Assembly (NCBI GenBank): GCA_035546855.1
Contig: DASZVY010000093.1
Location: 1 to 9,286 of the forward strand
From: Nitrobacter sp035546855
GTDB lineage: Bacteria; Pseudomonadota; Alphaproteobacteria; Rhizobiales; Xanthobacteraceae
Reading direction: 5' to 3'
DNA length: 9,286 bases
Part shown: positions 1 to 5,850 of the stretch, piece after piece
How the letters are laid out: every line of letters begins with the position of its first letter
How positions within the stretch are numbered: position 1 is the stretch's first letter
Position numbers and translations under genes: made by a program
The notes under the pieces: model-generated
Told to the model about the DNA's origin: nothing
Database searches by the model: none
What the model saw: only the letters and a program-made list of their open reading frames with translations

Positions 1-117
1 AAAGCATTGCCGGGGCTCGCACCTCTCCAGCAACGACGGCGAAGCCGTTGTGCGGGATGACAGACTTCCTGGATACCTGGTCAATTTCCTTCACCCCCGC
101 CACTTGCGAGGCCGATC
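1..117. other. Leader region before the prohead protease, no gene recognised
   Basis: None of the three forward frames gives a plausible portal-protein C-terminus. Frame 1 stops at 58-60 and the other two give composition unlike phage portals. In RcGTA-like clusters the portal gene lies just upstream of the protease gene, so its end would be expected in or near here. Bases 51-65 resemble the right end of the palindromic repeat at 5298-5312 with one base missing, so this may be repeat debris; that is weak. A Shine-Dalgarno GAGG at 108-111 serves the gene starting at 118. Confidence 0.4.
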
Positions 118-804
118 ATGCACGCCCCGTTATCGTCAGTGTCGCGCCTCGTGTTCGCCGGCGACGGCACGGTGGAGGGCTATGCCAGCCTGTTCGGCGA
201 GATCGACCAGGCGCGCGATATGGTGATGCCCGGCGCCTTCACGCAAACCCTGAAGCAACGCGGCCTGCGAAAAATCCCGATGCTGTTCCAGCACGATCCC
301 GCCGAGCCGGTCGGCGTCTGGCTCGAACTCCGTGAAGATTTTCGCGGGCTGTGGGCGCACGGCAAGCTGATTCCGGATGTGACGCGCGCGCGCGAACTGC
401 TGGCGCTGGTCGAGGCCGGCGCGGTGGACGGTCTCTCGATCGGCTATCGCACCGTGCGCGGCCAGATCGAGCCGCGCACCCGCGTGCGCAAACTCTACCA
501 GGTCGATCTCTGGGAAATCTCCATCGTCACGTTCCCGCTGCTGGCGGGAGCGCGTGTCCGCGCGGTGAAGGAGGCGCACGCCCCACGGCGCCGGTCACCG
601 CAGCGGGCACAGGCCGAGCGCGCCTGGCGGAGCATGACGGTGGCCGCGGATGAACCGGCGCCGCGGCTCCGCCCGCGCCCGGCGGTCGTTGTGTCGTCGC
701 TGCGCGGCAGGGAAGGGCGACGCGTGGCTCTACATGGCGCGGCGCGCAGGCGGCCTAAGGATGAGATCGAGAGCCGGATTTCGGCTGACAGCCGCTATTT
801 TTGA
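118..804 (+). CDS. HK97 family prohead protease (RcGTA g4-like)
   Basis: This is a serine protease of the S78 (HK97 gp4) family. Such proteases cleave the N-terminal delta domain of the capsid protein during procapsid maturation and are usually autodigested. The N-terminal part fits the family well: an EGYASLFGEID motif at residues 20-30, PGAF at 38-41, the catalytic-type His59 in FQHDP, Ser107 in DGLSIGY, and Glu133 in DLWEISIVTFP. GAGG at 108-111 lies six bases before the ATG, which decides the start. Its likely substrate is the capsid protein at 1216. The last 75 or so residues are rich in Arg and Pro, with no family motif, and may be a degenerate or frameshifted tail. The stop lies ten bases from the convergent reverse-strand gene at 815. 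The family call is secure; the state of the C-terminus is uncertain. Confidence 0.9.
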   Translation: MHAPLSSVSRLVFAGDGTVEGYASLFGEIDQARDMVMPGAFTQTLKQRGLRKIPMLFQHDPAEPVGVWLELREDFRGLWAHGKLIPDVTRARELLALVEAGAVDGLSIGYRTVRGQIEPRTRVRKLYQVDLWEISIVTFPLLAGARVRAVKEAHAPRRRSPQRAQAERAWRSMTVAADEPAPRLRPRPAVVVSSLRGREGRRVALHGAARRRPKDEIESRISADSRYF

Positions 805-814
805 TCGGTGACGC

Positions 815-1102
815 TCATCGCTTGAACGCCAACGCCGCAGCGAGGCCGGCGATGACGCCGGTGCAGATCGCGGCGCCGCCGGCCGCCATGCCCCAGTTCA
901 GGAAATAGAGCGCCATCGAGAGAAATGATTTGTCGGCGCTGCTGCCGAGCATGACGAACGACGCCGCGAAGGCGATCAGCAGCACCGCGCACACGGCAAT
1001 CCAGAACCAGGCGCCGCCGCGCTTTTGGGGCTGCATCGCGTACCAGGCGCCGCCGGCGGCGGCGATGGCGAGGATGATCCAGGCAAGGATCGCAAGGCGC
1101 AT
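815..1102 (-). CDS. Small three-helix membrane protein, function unknown
   Basis: This 95-residue protein has three hydrophobic segments at about residues 4-22, 31-52 and 72-93. Charged residues (KRG near 28, DK near 57, terminal KR) lie between or after them, so it is very likely an inner-membrane protein. The start at 1102 is chosen because the hydrophobic helix begins there; the frame is open upstream to 1177 but that extension is Arg-rich and unlikely to be translated. The ribosome binding site is weak. It runs against the phage genes, converging on the protease gene and diverging from the capsid gene across 113 bases. I do not recognise a family. It could be a host moron or a membrane protein carried with the element. 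Coding is supported by the continuous membrane topology rather than by homology. Confidence 0.65.
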   Translation of the reverse strand: MRLAILAWIILAIAAAGGAWYAMQPQKRGGAWFWIAVCAVLLIAFAASFVMLGSSADKSFLSMALYFLNWGMAAGGAAICTGVIAGLAAALAFKR

Positions 1103-1215
1103 CGGTGGACTCGCAGAAATGTGGCTCCGCCGATCTGTAACCCAGGATGCTCGCCGATTGAAGAGGCGGCGCAGCATCTCGTTCTATCGACCCCATCACC
1201 ATCAGGAGAACCCGC

Positions 1216-2469
1216 ATGGACTTTGACATCACCGACACCGCGCCGAAGCACAAATCCGGCATCGCCGCGCGCGGCGATTACGACGACTTCCGTACGACTT
1301 TCGAGGAGTTCAAGGCAGCCAACGACGAGCGGCTGGCGCGGCTCGAGAAAAAGCGCGGCGACGTGCTGCTGGAGGAGAAGGTCGACCGCATCAACGCCGC
1401 GCTCGACGCCCAGCACAGGCGCATGGACGAGCTGGCGCTGAAACACGCGCGCCCCGCGCTGGAGGGCCGCGCGCGTCTTGCCAATGACGCGGCGAGCCGC
1501 GAGCACAAGAGTGCGTTCGAGGCGTATGTGCGCGGCGGCGAGGCGGGCGCCTTGCGCGACCTCGAGACCAAGGCGATGTCGGTCGGCTCCAATGCCGACG
1601 GCGGCTACCTGGTGCCGGTCGAACTCGAGCATACCATCGGCGAGCGGCTGGCGGCGATCTCGCCGATCCGCGCGATCGCCTCGGTGCGCACCATCTCGGG
1701 CAACGTCTACAAGAAGCCGTTCATGACGGCGGGGCCGGCCACCGGCTGGGTCGGCGAAACCGACTCGCGCACGCAGACCACATCGCCGACGCTGGATGCG
1801 CTGAGCTTTCCGGCGATGGAGCTTTACGCCATGCCGGCGGCGACCGCGACGCTGCTCGATGACAGCGCCGTCAACATCGACGAGTGGATCGCGCAGGAGG
1901 TAGAGCTGACCTTCGCGGTGCAGGAGGGCGCGGCGTTCGTCAACGGCGACGGCACCAACAAGCCGAAGGGCTTTCTGCAGTCGACCACGGTCGCCAATGG
2001 CTCGTGGAGCTGGGGCAGTCTCGGCTATGTCGCGAGCGGCGCGGCCGGCGCCTTCGCCTCCGGCAATCCGTCCGACGCGCTGGTCGACCTGATCTACGCG
2101 CTGAAGGCGGGCTACCGCCAGAACGGCGCCTTCGTGATGAACCGCAAGACGCAAGCCGCGATCCGCAAGTTCAAGGACACGGGCGGCGCTTATCTGTGGC
2201 AGCCGCCGGCGCAGGCAGGCGGCCGCGCCACGCTGATGACGTTCCCGCTGGTCGAGGCCGAGGACATGCCGGACATCGCGGCGAATTCGCTCTCGATCGC
2301 GTTCGGCGACTTCCGCCGCGGCTATCTCGTGGTGGACCGCGCCGGCGTCCGCGTGCTGCGCGACCCGTATTCCGCCAAGCCCTACGTGCTGTTCTACACC
2401 ACCAAGCGGGTGGGCGGCGGCGTGCAGGATTTTGACGCCATCAAGCTGATGAAGTTCGCCGCGAGCTGA
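1216..2469 (+). CDS. Phage major capsid protein, HK97 family (RcGTA g5-like)
   Basis: The 417-residue protein forms the icosahedral head shell. Residues 1 to about 105 are charged and helical with a coiled-coil look (FEEFKAANDERLARLEKK, then EEKVDRINAALDAQHRR), which matches the delta scaffolding domain. The mature HK97 fold then begins around residue 120 with MSVGSNADGGYLVPVE, a typical post-cleavage N-terminus. Further family signs are GWVGE, a LDDSAVNIDEWIAQE helix near residues 215-230, NGDGTNKPKGFL, and the C-terminal DPYSAKPYVLFYTTKRVGG segment. Cleavage near Lys119/Ala120 by the protease at 118 is inferred. AGGAG at 1204-1208, seven bases before the ATG, fixes the start. Length and domain layout look intact, so this gene seems undamaged. 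A dispersed repeat begins eight bases after its stop. Confidence 0.97.
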   Translation: MDFDITDTAPKHKSGIAARGDYDDFRTTFEEFKAANDERLARLEKKRGDVLLEEKVDRINAALDAQHRRMDELALKHARPALEGRARLANDAASREHKSAFEAYVRGGEAGALRDLETKAMSVGSNADGGYLVPVELEHTIGERLAAISPIRAIASVRTISGNVYKKPFMTAGPATGWVGETDSRTQTTSPTLDALSFPAMELYAMPAATATLLDDSAVNIDEWIAQEVELTFAVQEGAAFVNGDGTNKPKGFLQSTTVANGSWSWGSLGYVASGAAGAFASGNPSDALVDLIYALKAGYRQNGAFVMNRKTQAAIRKFKDTGGAYLWQPPAQAGGRATLMTFPLVEAEDMPDIAANSLSIAFGDFRRGYLVVDRAGVRVLRDPYSAKPYVLFYTTKRVGGGVQDFDAIKLMKFAAS

Positions 2470-2476
2470 GAGCCTT

Positions 2477-2598
2477 GTGTCCCAGGCGCGATGCGGCGTG
2501 CAACGCCGCGGCGCTGAACCGGGACCGTCACGGGCTCGGCCTTCGGGCGGTCCTGGATCAGCAGCGCAACGCTTCGCGCTGCGCTGCATCCGGGACAC
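2477..2598. repeat. Dispersed palindromic repeat bounded by GTGTCCC/GGGACAC
   Basis: GTGTCCC at 2477-2483 is the exact reverse complement of GGGACAC at 2592-2598. The flanking arms are also imperfectly complementary, with GC-rich sub-hairpins inside such as GCGGCGTGCAACGCCGC near 2493-2509 and a CGGGACCG/CGGTCC pairing further in. From memory this resembles a short interspersed element common in intergenic DNA of Bradyrhizobium and relatives; that attribution is recall, not a search. It begins just after the capsid stop and could act as an mRNA stabiliser or a partial terminator. Confidence 0.6.
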
Positions 2599-2727
2599 GA
2601 TGCGCCCATTCTCCGTCTTCCAACGACAGGTGTTACGGCGTACGCGCGGTGATCGTGCCTGACGGCCGAAGCAGCAAAGGGTACCGCGTCGAGACCGCGT
2701 TTCCCAGGAACAGGGGCCGATAAGATC

Positions 2728-3021
2728 ATGCCGAGATTCCGCACGGAAATCTGCATCAAGCCGAACGGCATCGAGATGATTCTGGCTTGGCACGATGAGG
2801 ACGAATACTGGCTGGGTCGCGCCTTTCTTGCAACCTTGGACAATTACCCTGAATCCTTGCGCAAGACCGACCCGATCACCGTTCAGGCACCGGATGGATG
2901 CCGAGTCGAGGCGCGGCTGATTGAAAACAGCCGTCGGTCGCGTCGAGACGCCTTCACATCCCCGCCCCCCAGCTCCGGGCCGTTCTCAGAATCCAGTCGC
3001 GGTAGAGCGCGAGCGGCGTGA
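2728..3021 (+). CDS. Hypothetical protein, possibly with a displaced C-terminus
   Basis: This 97-residue ORF has a mixed, globular-looking first part (residues 1 to about 72, with WHDEDEYWLGRAF and a DPITVQAPDG segment). It ends in a low-complexity Arg/Ser/Pro stretch that lies antisense over the last 68 bases of the serine protease gene. Codon third positions are less GC-biased than in the neighbouring phage genes. The only ribosome-binding candidate is AGGGG at 2712-2716, eleven bases before the ATG. I do not recognise a family. It is not the usual RcGTA gene at this place. It could be a small host or moron gene whose natural end was replaced when the protease segment arrived. Coding is plausible but not certain. 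Confidence 0.4.
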   Translation: MPRFRTEICIKPNGIEMILAWHDEDEYWLGRAFLATLDNYPESLRKTDPITVQAPDGCRVEARLIENSRRSRRDAFTSPPPSSGPFSESSRGRARAA

Positions 3022-3712
3022 CGCCGGTGAGGCCGCCGCAGCCCGAGGCGTTGTTCGGGCCGGTGGACCAACTCACGACGCCAACGATGGTGCTGCCGCC
3101 GCTTGAATCCAGAAACGCCGGCGCGCCGGAATCGCCGGTGCAGGCGCCGAGGCCGGCGCGCGCGTTGTTGGTGATGGGATCGACCAGGCGAATCTGGAGC
3201 GTGCCGGGCCGTCCGGTGACGGCGAGGCTGGCCGCGCGGGCCACGCCGCCGCTGCGCCCGTCGCCGCGCACCGCGACGCCCATGCCGACAACGGTGAGAC
3301 GCATGCTGGCAGTGATCGGCATCAGCGCGCCGCCGAGCTTTGCGGGCTGAGTGGAGAGCGGCGCCGCGAGCTGCAGAAGCGCGACGTCGGCGGTGGCGCG
3401 GTGCGCCAGCAGGCTTTGCATGTTGAACTGCGGATGCGCCGCGACGCGCCGGATGTCGAGCAGGCGCGGCGGCCGGGTGTTGTAGTCCACCATCTTGTAG
3501 GTGGTGCCCGGCGCGATGCAGTGGGCGGCGGTGAGGATGATGTCGCGGGCGATCAGCGTGCCGGTGCAGGACGTGCCGTGCGAACCGACGATCGTGACGA
3601 TCGCGTTCGCCACCGCAGGCGAGGGCGCGCCGCCGCCGCCGACCATCGCGGACGCCGGCGGCGCCAGCGCTGCAACGAGAAGCGCAACTGCAAGACGATT
3701 TTGCCGAGTCAT
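2954..3712 (-). CDS. Secreted trypsin-like serine protease (S1 family)
   Basis: The 252-residue protein is predicted to be exported and to hydrolyse peptide bonds outside the cytoplasm. A signal peptide covers residues 1-22 (basic MTRQNR start, hydrophobic core, PPASA cleavage region). The S1 catalytic triad is visible as His64 in LTAAHC, Asp109 in ADVALLQL and Ser195 in GDSGAP. Cys49/Cys65 and a later Cys191 plus GCGG pair suggest chymotrypsin-type disulfides. The GDSGAP form replaces the commoner GDSGGP. The start at 3712 is chosen for the signal peptide; an in-frame ATG at 3760 would add 16 basic residues and has no better ribosome binding site. The gene lies opposite to the phage genes, between capsid and connector, where RcGTA has no protease. 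It is unlikely to be the maturation protease because it is secreted and the S78 enzyme is present. The physiological substrate is unknown. Confidence 0.88.
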   Translation of the reverse strand: MTRQNRLAVALLVAALAPPASAMVGGGGAPSPAVANAIVTIVGSHGTSCTGTLIARDIILTAAHCIAPGTTYKMVDYNTRPPRLLDIRRVAAHPQFNMQSLLAHRATADVALLQLAAPLSTQPAKLGGALMPITASMRLTVVGMGVAVRGDGRSGGVARAASLAVTGRPGTLQIRLVDPITNNARAGLGACTGDSGAPAFLDSSGGSTIVGVVSWSTGPNNASGCGGLTGVTPLALYRDWILRTARSWGAGM

Positions 3713-3777
3713 GCGGCGATGTGAGCCATCGCGTCGCGCGCCTGTCAATCCTGTCTCCATTACAATGAGGACGCCTG

Positions 3778-4347
3778 ATGCCCTCGATCCTGCTGAACGG
3801 GCCGACCGTCGAGCCGTGGACGGTCGCCGACGCCAAGAGCTTCCTGCGTGCCGAGAACGATGACGACGATGCCGTGATCGCGTCGCTGATCGCGGCCGCG
3901 CGCAGCCACGTAGAGGCGATGACGCGCTGTGCGCTGCTGGCGCAGACCTGGCGGTTCGTGCTGGACCAGTGGCCGAAGGACGGGCGGATCAGGCTTGGTC
4001 GCGGGCCGGTGCTGTCGCTGGTGGCGGTGCGGGTTTACGACTCCGCCGGCCATGCCACGAGCGTCGACGTCGGCACGTTCGTTCTGGATACAGCGGCCGG
4101 CGTGGTCGCGTCGCCGGCTTGGTCCCTGCCGGTGCCGGGGCGCGCGAATGCGGGCATCGAACTCGATGTCGAGCTCGGCTTCGGAGCCGCTGCGACCGAC
4201 GTGCCGGACGTGCTACGCCACGCGGTGCGGACGCTGGTCGCGCACTGGTACGAGAACCGCGGGCTGATCGCCATCGGTCAGTCGGTCGCGATGATGCCGG
4301 CGAGCGTTAACGCCATGATCGCAAGCTATCGCGTGCGCGGTCTCTGA
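3778..4347 (+). CDS. Head-tail connector protein, phiE125 gp8 / HK97 gp6-like (RcGTA g6-like)
   Basis: This 189-residue protein belongs to the phage connector family whose members form a ring on the portal and prepare the head for tail joining. Family-like features are the N-terminal VEPWTVADAKSFLRAENDD, the helix VIASLIAAARSHVEAMTRC, the WRFVLDQWP strand, and the C-terminal helix VPDVLRHAVRTLVAHWYENR. GAGG at 3767-3770 sits seven bases before the ATG, supporting this start. The next gene begins 26 bases after its stop and is already the tail terminator, so the head-closure gene (g7) normally found between them is missing. Its upstream neighbour is the divergent serine protease, so it must use its own promoter or read-through from beyond the antisense gene. 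Confidence 0.88.
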   Translation: MPSILLNGPTVEPWTVADAKSFLRAENDDDDAVIASLIAAARSHVEAMTRCALLAQTWRFVLDQWPKDGRIRLGRGPVLSLVAVRVYDSAGHATSVDVGTFVLDTAAGVVASPAWSLPVPGRANAGIELDVELGFGAAATDVPDVLRHAVRTLVAHWYENRGLIAIGQSVAMMPASVNAMIASYRVRGL

Positions 4348-4373
4348 GACGACCTTCTTTCGAGGACATCGCC

Positions 4374-4781
4374 ATGATCAGCGCCAACGCCGCGCTTCGC
4401 GCCGCCGTGCACGATGCGCTTGCCGCCGATACCGGCCTTCATGCCGCGCTCGGCGGCGCGCGTGTCTATGACGAGCCGCCGCGCGGCGCGTTGCTGCCCT
4501 ATGTCTCGATCGGCGAGGCGCGCATCACCGACACCTCGGTCGACGACGGTCCGACGCAGGAGCATCAGATCACGCTGCATGCCCGCTCGCGCCAGGGCGG
4601 CCAGAGCGAGGCGCATGTCATCGCCGGCGCCGTGCTGCAGGCGCTCGACGACGCGCCGCTGACGCTCACGGGCTATCGCCTGGTGAATCTCCGCTTCGCG
4701 GTCGCGGACATCCGGCGCGAGTCCGACGGCCGCACCTATCACGCACAGGTGCGATTCCGCGCCGTGACCGAACCAACCTGA
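4374..4781 (+). CDS. DUF3168 tail terminator-like protein (RcGTA g8-like)
   Basis: The 135-residue protein matches the DUF3168 pattern: an N-terminal helix (NAALRAAVHDALAAD), then GGARVYDEPPRGALLPYVSIGEA, a strand with QITLHARSRQGG, a helix ahead of the TLTGYRLVNLRF segment, and a final DGRTYHAQVRFRAVTE strand. Members of this family form the tail terminator ring that caps the tail tube and joins it to the head. GAGG at 4362-4365 lies eight bases before the ATG. The stop codon overlaps the ribosome binding site of the major tail protein gene, so the two genes are probably co-translated. Length is typical and the protein looks intact. Confidence 0.88.
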   Translation: MISANAALRAAVHDALAADTGLHAALGGARVYDEPPRGALLPYVSIGEARITDTSVDDGPTQEHQITLHARSRQGGQSEAHVIAGAVLQALDDAPLTLTGYRLVNLRFAVADIRRESDGRTYHAQVRFRAVTEPT

Positions 4782-4791
4782 AGGAGCCGAC

Positions 4792-5199
4792 ATGGGCGCG
4801 CAAAAGGGCAAGGACCTGCTGCTGAAGATGAGCGACGGCACGAATTTCGTGACCGTGGCGGGGCTGCGCAGCCGGCGCATCGCCTTCAATGCCGAGACCG
4901 TCGACATCACCAATGCGGATTCCACCGATCGCTGGCGCGAGCTGCTGGCCGGCGCGGGCGTCAAGCGCGCGTCGCTGTCCGGCAGCGGCCTGTTCAAGGA
5001 TGCCGCGTCCGACGCGCTGGTGCGACAGGCTTTCTTCGATGGCGCCGTCAACGACTGCCAGGTGGTTTTGCCCGACTTCGGCACCGTCGAAGGGCTGTTC
5101 CAGATCACGAGCCTGGAATTCGCCGGCCAGCACAATGGCGAGATGACCTTCGACATCGCGCTGGAATCCGCCGGCGCGCTGACGTTTACGGCGATGTGA
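4792..5199 (+). CDS. Phage major tail protein, TP901-1 family (RcGTA g9-like)
   Basis: This 135-residue protein is the expected tail-tube subunit. Family marks are the N-terminal GAQKGKDLLLKMSDG, the ETVDITNADSTDRWRELLAG segment near residues 36-56, SGSGLFKDAASDALVRQAFF, and a final strand pair ending in GEMTFDIALESAGALTF. AAGGAG at 4781-4786, five bases before the ATG, is the strongest ribosome binding site in the module, which suits a protein needed in many copies. It follows the tail terminator by ten bases. The downstream gap to g10 is widened by a palindromic repeat, which could reduce read-through and lower expression of the tail-tip genes relative to the tube. The gene appears complete. 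Confidence 0.92.
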   Translation: MGAQKGKDLLLKMSDGTNFVTVAGLRSRRIAFNAETVDITNADSTDRWRELLAGAGVKRASLSGSGLFKDAASDALVRQAFFDGAVNDCQVVLPDFGTVEGLFQITSLEFAGQHNGEMTFDIALESAGALTFTAM

Positions 5200-5326
5200 T
5201 TCAGACGTGAATGAGTTATCTCGTCATGGCCGGGCTCGTCCCGGCCATCCACGTCTTGCTCCTGGAAACGATTGAAGACGTGGATGCCCGCAACACGTGC
5301 GGGCATGACAGAATACGGAGTATGTC
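5200..5326. other. Expanded g9-g10 intergenic spacer
   Basis: Apart from the palindromic repeat (5222-5310) the spacer holds only about 22 bases after the g9 stop and the g10 ribosome binding site. No promoter match is convincing. The stretch is open as a short ORF in several frames because of the repeat, but none has a credible start. Confidence 0.45.
5222..5310. repeat. Cruciform-type dispersed palindromic repeat between g9 and g10
   Basis: The element has three nested pairings. TGGCCGGG at 5227-5234 pairs with CCCGGCCA at 5240-5247 across a 5-base loop. TGCCCGCA at 5285-5292 pairs with TGCGGGCA at 5298-5305. An 11-base arm at 5247-5257 (ATCCACGTCTT) pairs exactly with 5275-5285. The outer GTCA at 5223-5226 pairs with TGAC at 5306-5309. 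Transcribed, it would fold into a branched structure. From memory it resembles a high-copy intergenic repeat (GTCATGGCCGGG type) of Bradyrhizobium and Rhodopseudomonas. It probably inserted between genes that are close together in RcGTA. Confidence 0.75.
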
Positions 5327-5647
5327 ATGGCCAACAGACATCGCGGCGAGATCGACGCCGAGCTCAGCGGCCGCCGCCGCACCCTGGTGCTGACGCTCGG
5401 CGCGCTGGCGGAACTGGAAGCGGCCTTCGGCGCCGACGACCTGGCCGCGCTGGCCGAGCGTTTCGGATCGGGGCGGCTGTCTGCACGTGATCTGATCCGC
5501 ATCATCGCCGCCGGCTTGCGCGGCGCGGGCGAGGCGGTGACGGACGATGAAGTGGCGGCGATGACATCTGCGGGCGGCGTTTCCGGCTTTGTGCGGATCG
5601 CAGCCGAGCTGATCGCAGCGACGTTTGGCGAGGACGACGCACGATGA
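5327..5647 (+). CDS. GTA_gp10 family protein (RcGTA g10-like)
   Basis: The 106-residue protein matches the short GTA gp10 family found between the major tail protein and the tape measure, where tail assembly chaperones lie in siphoviruses. Visible features are a basic start (MANRHRGEIDAELSGRRR), the strand and helix TLVLTLGALAELEAAFGADDL, an SARDLIRIIAAGLRGAG helix, and an EVAAM helix before the acidic end. ACGGAG at 5315-5320, six bases before the ATG, just clears the end of the repeat, so translation initiates independently of g9. Its stop overlaps the ATG of the next gene (ATGA at 5644-5647), which implies translational coupling. The chaperone role is inferred from position and family. Confidence 0.88.
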   Translation: MANRHRGEIDAELSGRRRTLVLTLGALAELEAAFGADDLAALAERFGSGRLSARDLIRIIAAGLRGAGEAVTDDEVAAMTSAGGVSGFVRIAAELIAATFGEDDAR

Positions 5648-5850
5648 CGCCGTTTCCATGGGAGCAGGCGATGCGGTTCGGCTTCGGCGTGCTGCGCCTC
5701 GCGCCGGATGCGTTCTGGCGCATGACGCCGCGCGAACTGGCGCATGCCATCCATGCGGTGCGCGGCCCCGCCGTTGTGCCGCTCGCGCGCGGCGATCTCG
5801 ACGGTCTGATGACGCGGTTTCCGGACATGAAGGGAGCGGACCATGGCTGA
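5644..5850 (+). CDS. Small tail assembly chaperone, DUF2376/rcc01693 family (RcGTA g10.1-like)
   Basis: This 68-residue protein has the family signature PFPWEQAMRFGFGVLRLAPDAFWRMTPRELAHA at its start, with Trp6, the GFGVLRL helix and the FW.MTPREL motif. Members lie directly before the tape measure gene in GTA-like clusters and are thought to act as tail assembly chaperones, like the second product of the G/GT pair in lambda-type phages. It overlaps g10 by four bases and the tape measure gene by eight, so all three are translationally coupled. GCGAGG at 5628-5633 is ten bases from the ATG. Here the two chaperone-like proteins are separate genes joined by an ATGA overlap, and no programmed frameshift is evident. 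Confidence 0.85.
   Translation: MTPFPWEQAMRFGFGVLRLAPDAFWRMTPRELAHAIHAVRGPAVVPLARGDLDGLMTRFPDMKGADHG

Noticed and set aside
976..2793. Long (605-codon) reverse-strand open frame
   Set aside because: It lies fully antisense to the capsid gene, has Arg/His/Gly-rich low-information composition, and has no ribosome binding site or family motif; it is a high-GC shadow frame.
2954..3760. Upstream ATG at 3760 as the protease start
   Set aside because: It adds 16 charged residues ahead of a good signal peptide and has no ribosome binding site; the ATG at 3712 fits better.
4326..5306. 326-codon reverse-strand open frame over g8 and g9
   Set aside because: It is antisense to two well-supported tail genes and starts inside the palindromic repeat; composition is shadow-like.
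5222..5310. Possible CRISPR repeat or tRNA-like fold
   Set aside because: There is only one copy with no spacer series, and no anticodon stem or CCA-type geometry; the palindromes fit a dispersed intergenic repeat.
5306..5320. Rho-independent terminator after g9
   Set aside because: The hairpins are stable but no run of T follows either strand, so intrinsic termination is not supported.
5327..5850. Programmed -1 frameshift joining the two tail chaperone genes
   Set aside because: No slippery heptamer was seen near the g10 stop, and g10.1 has its own ATG overlapping that stop.
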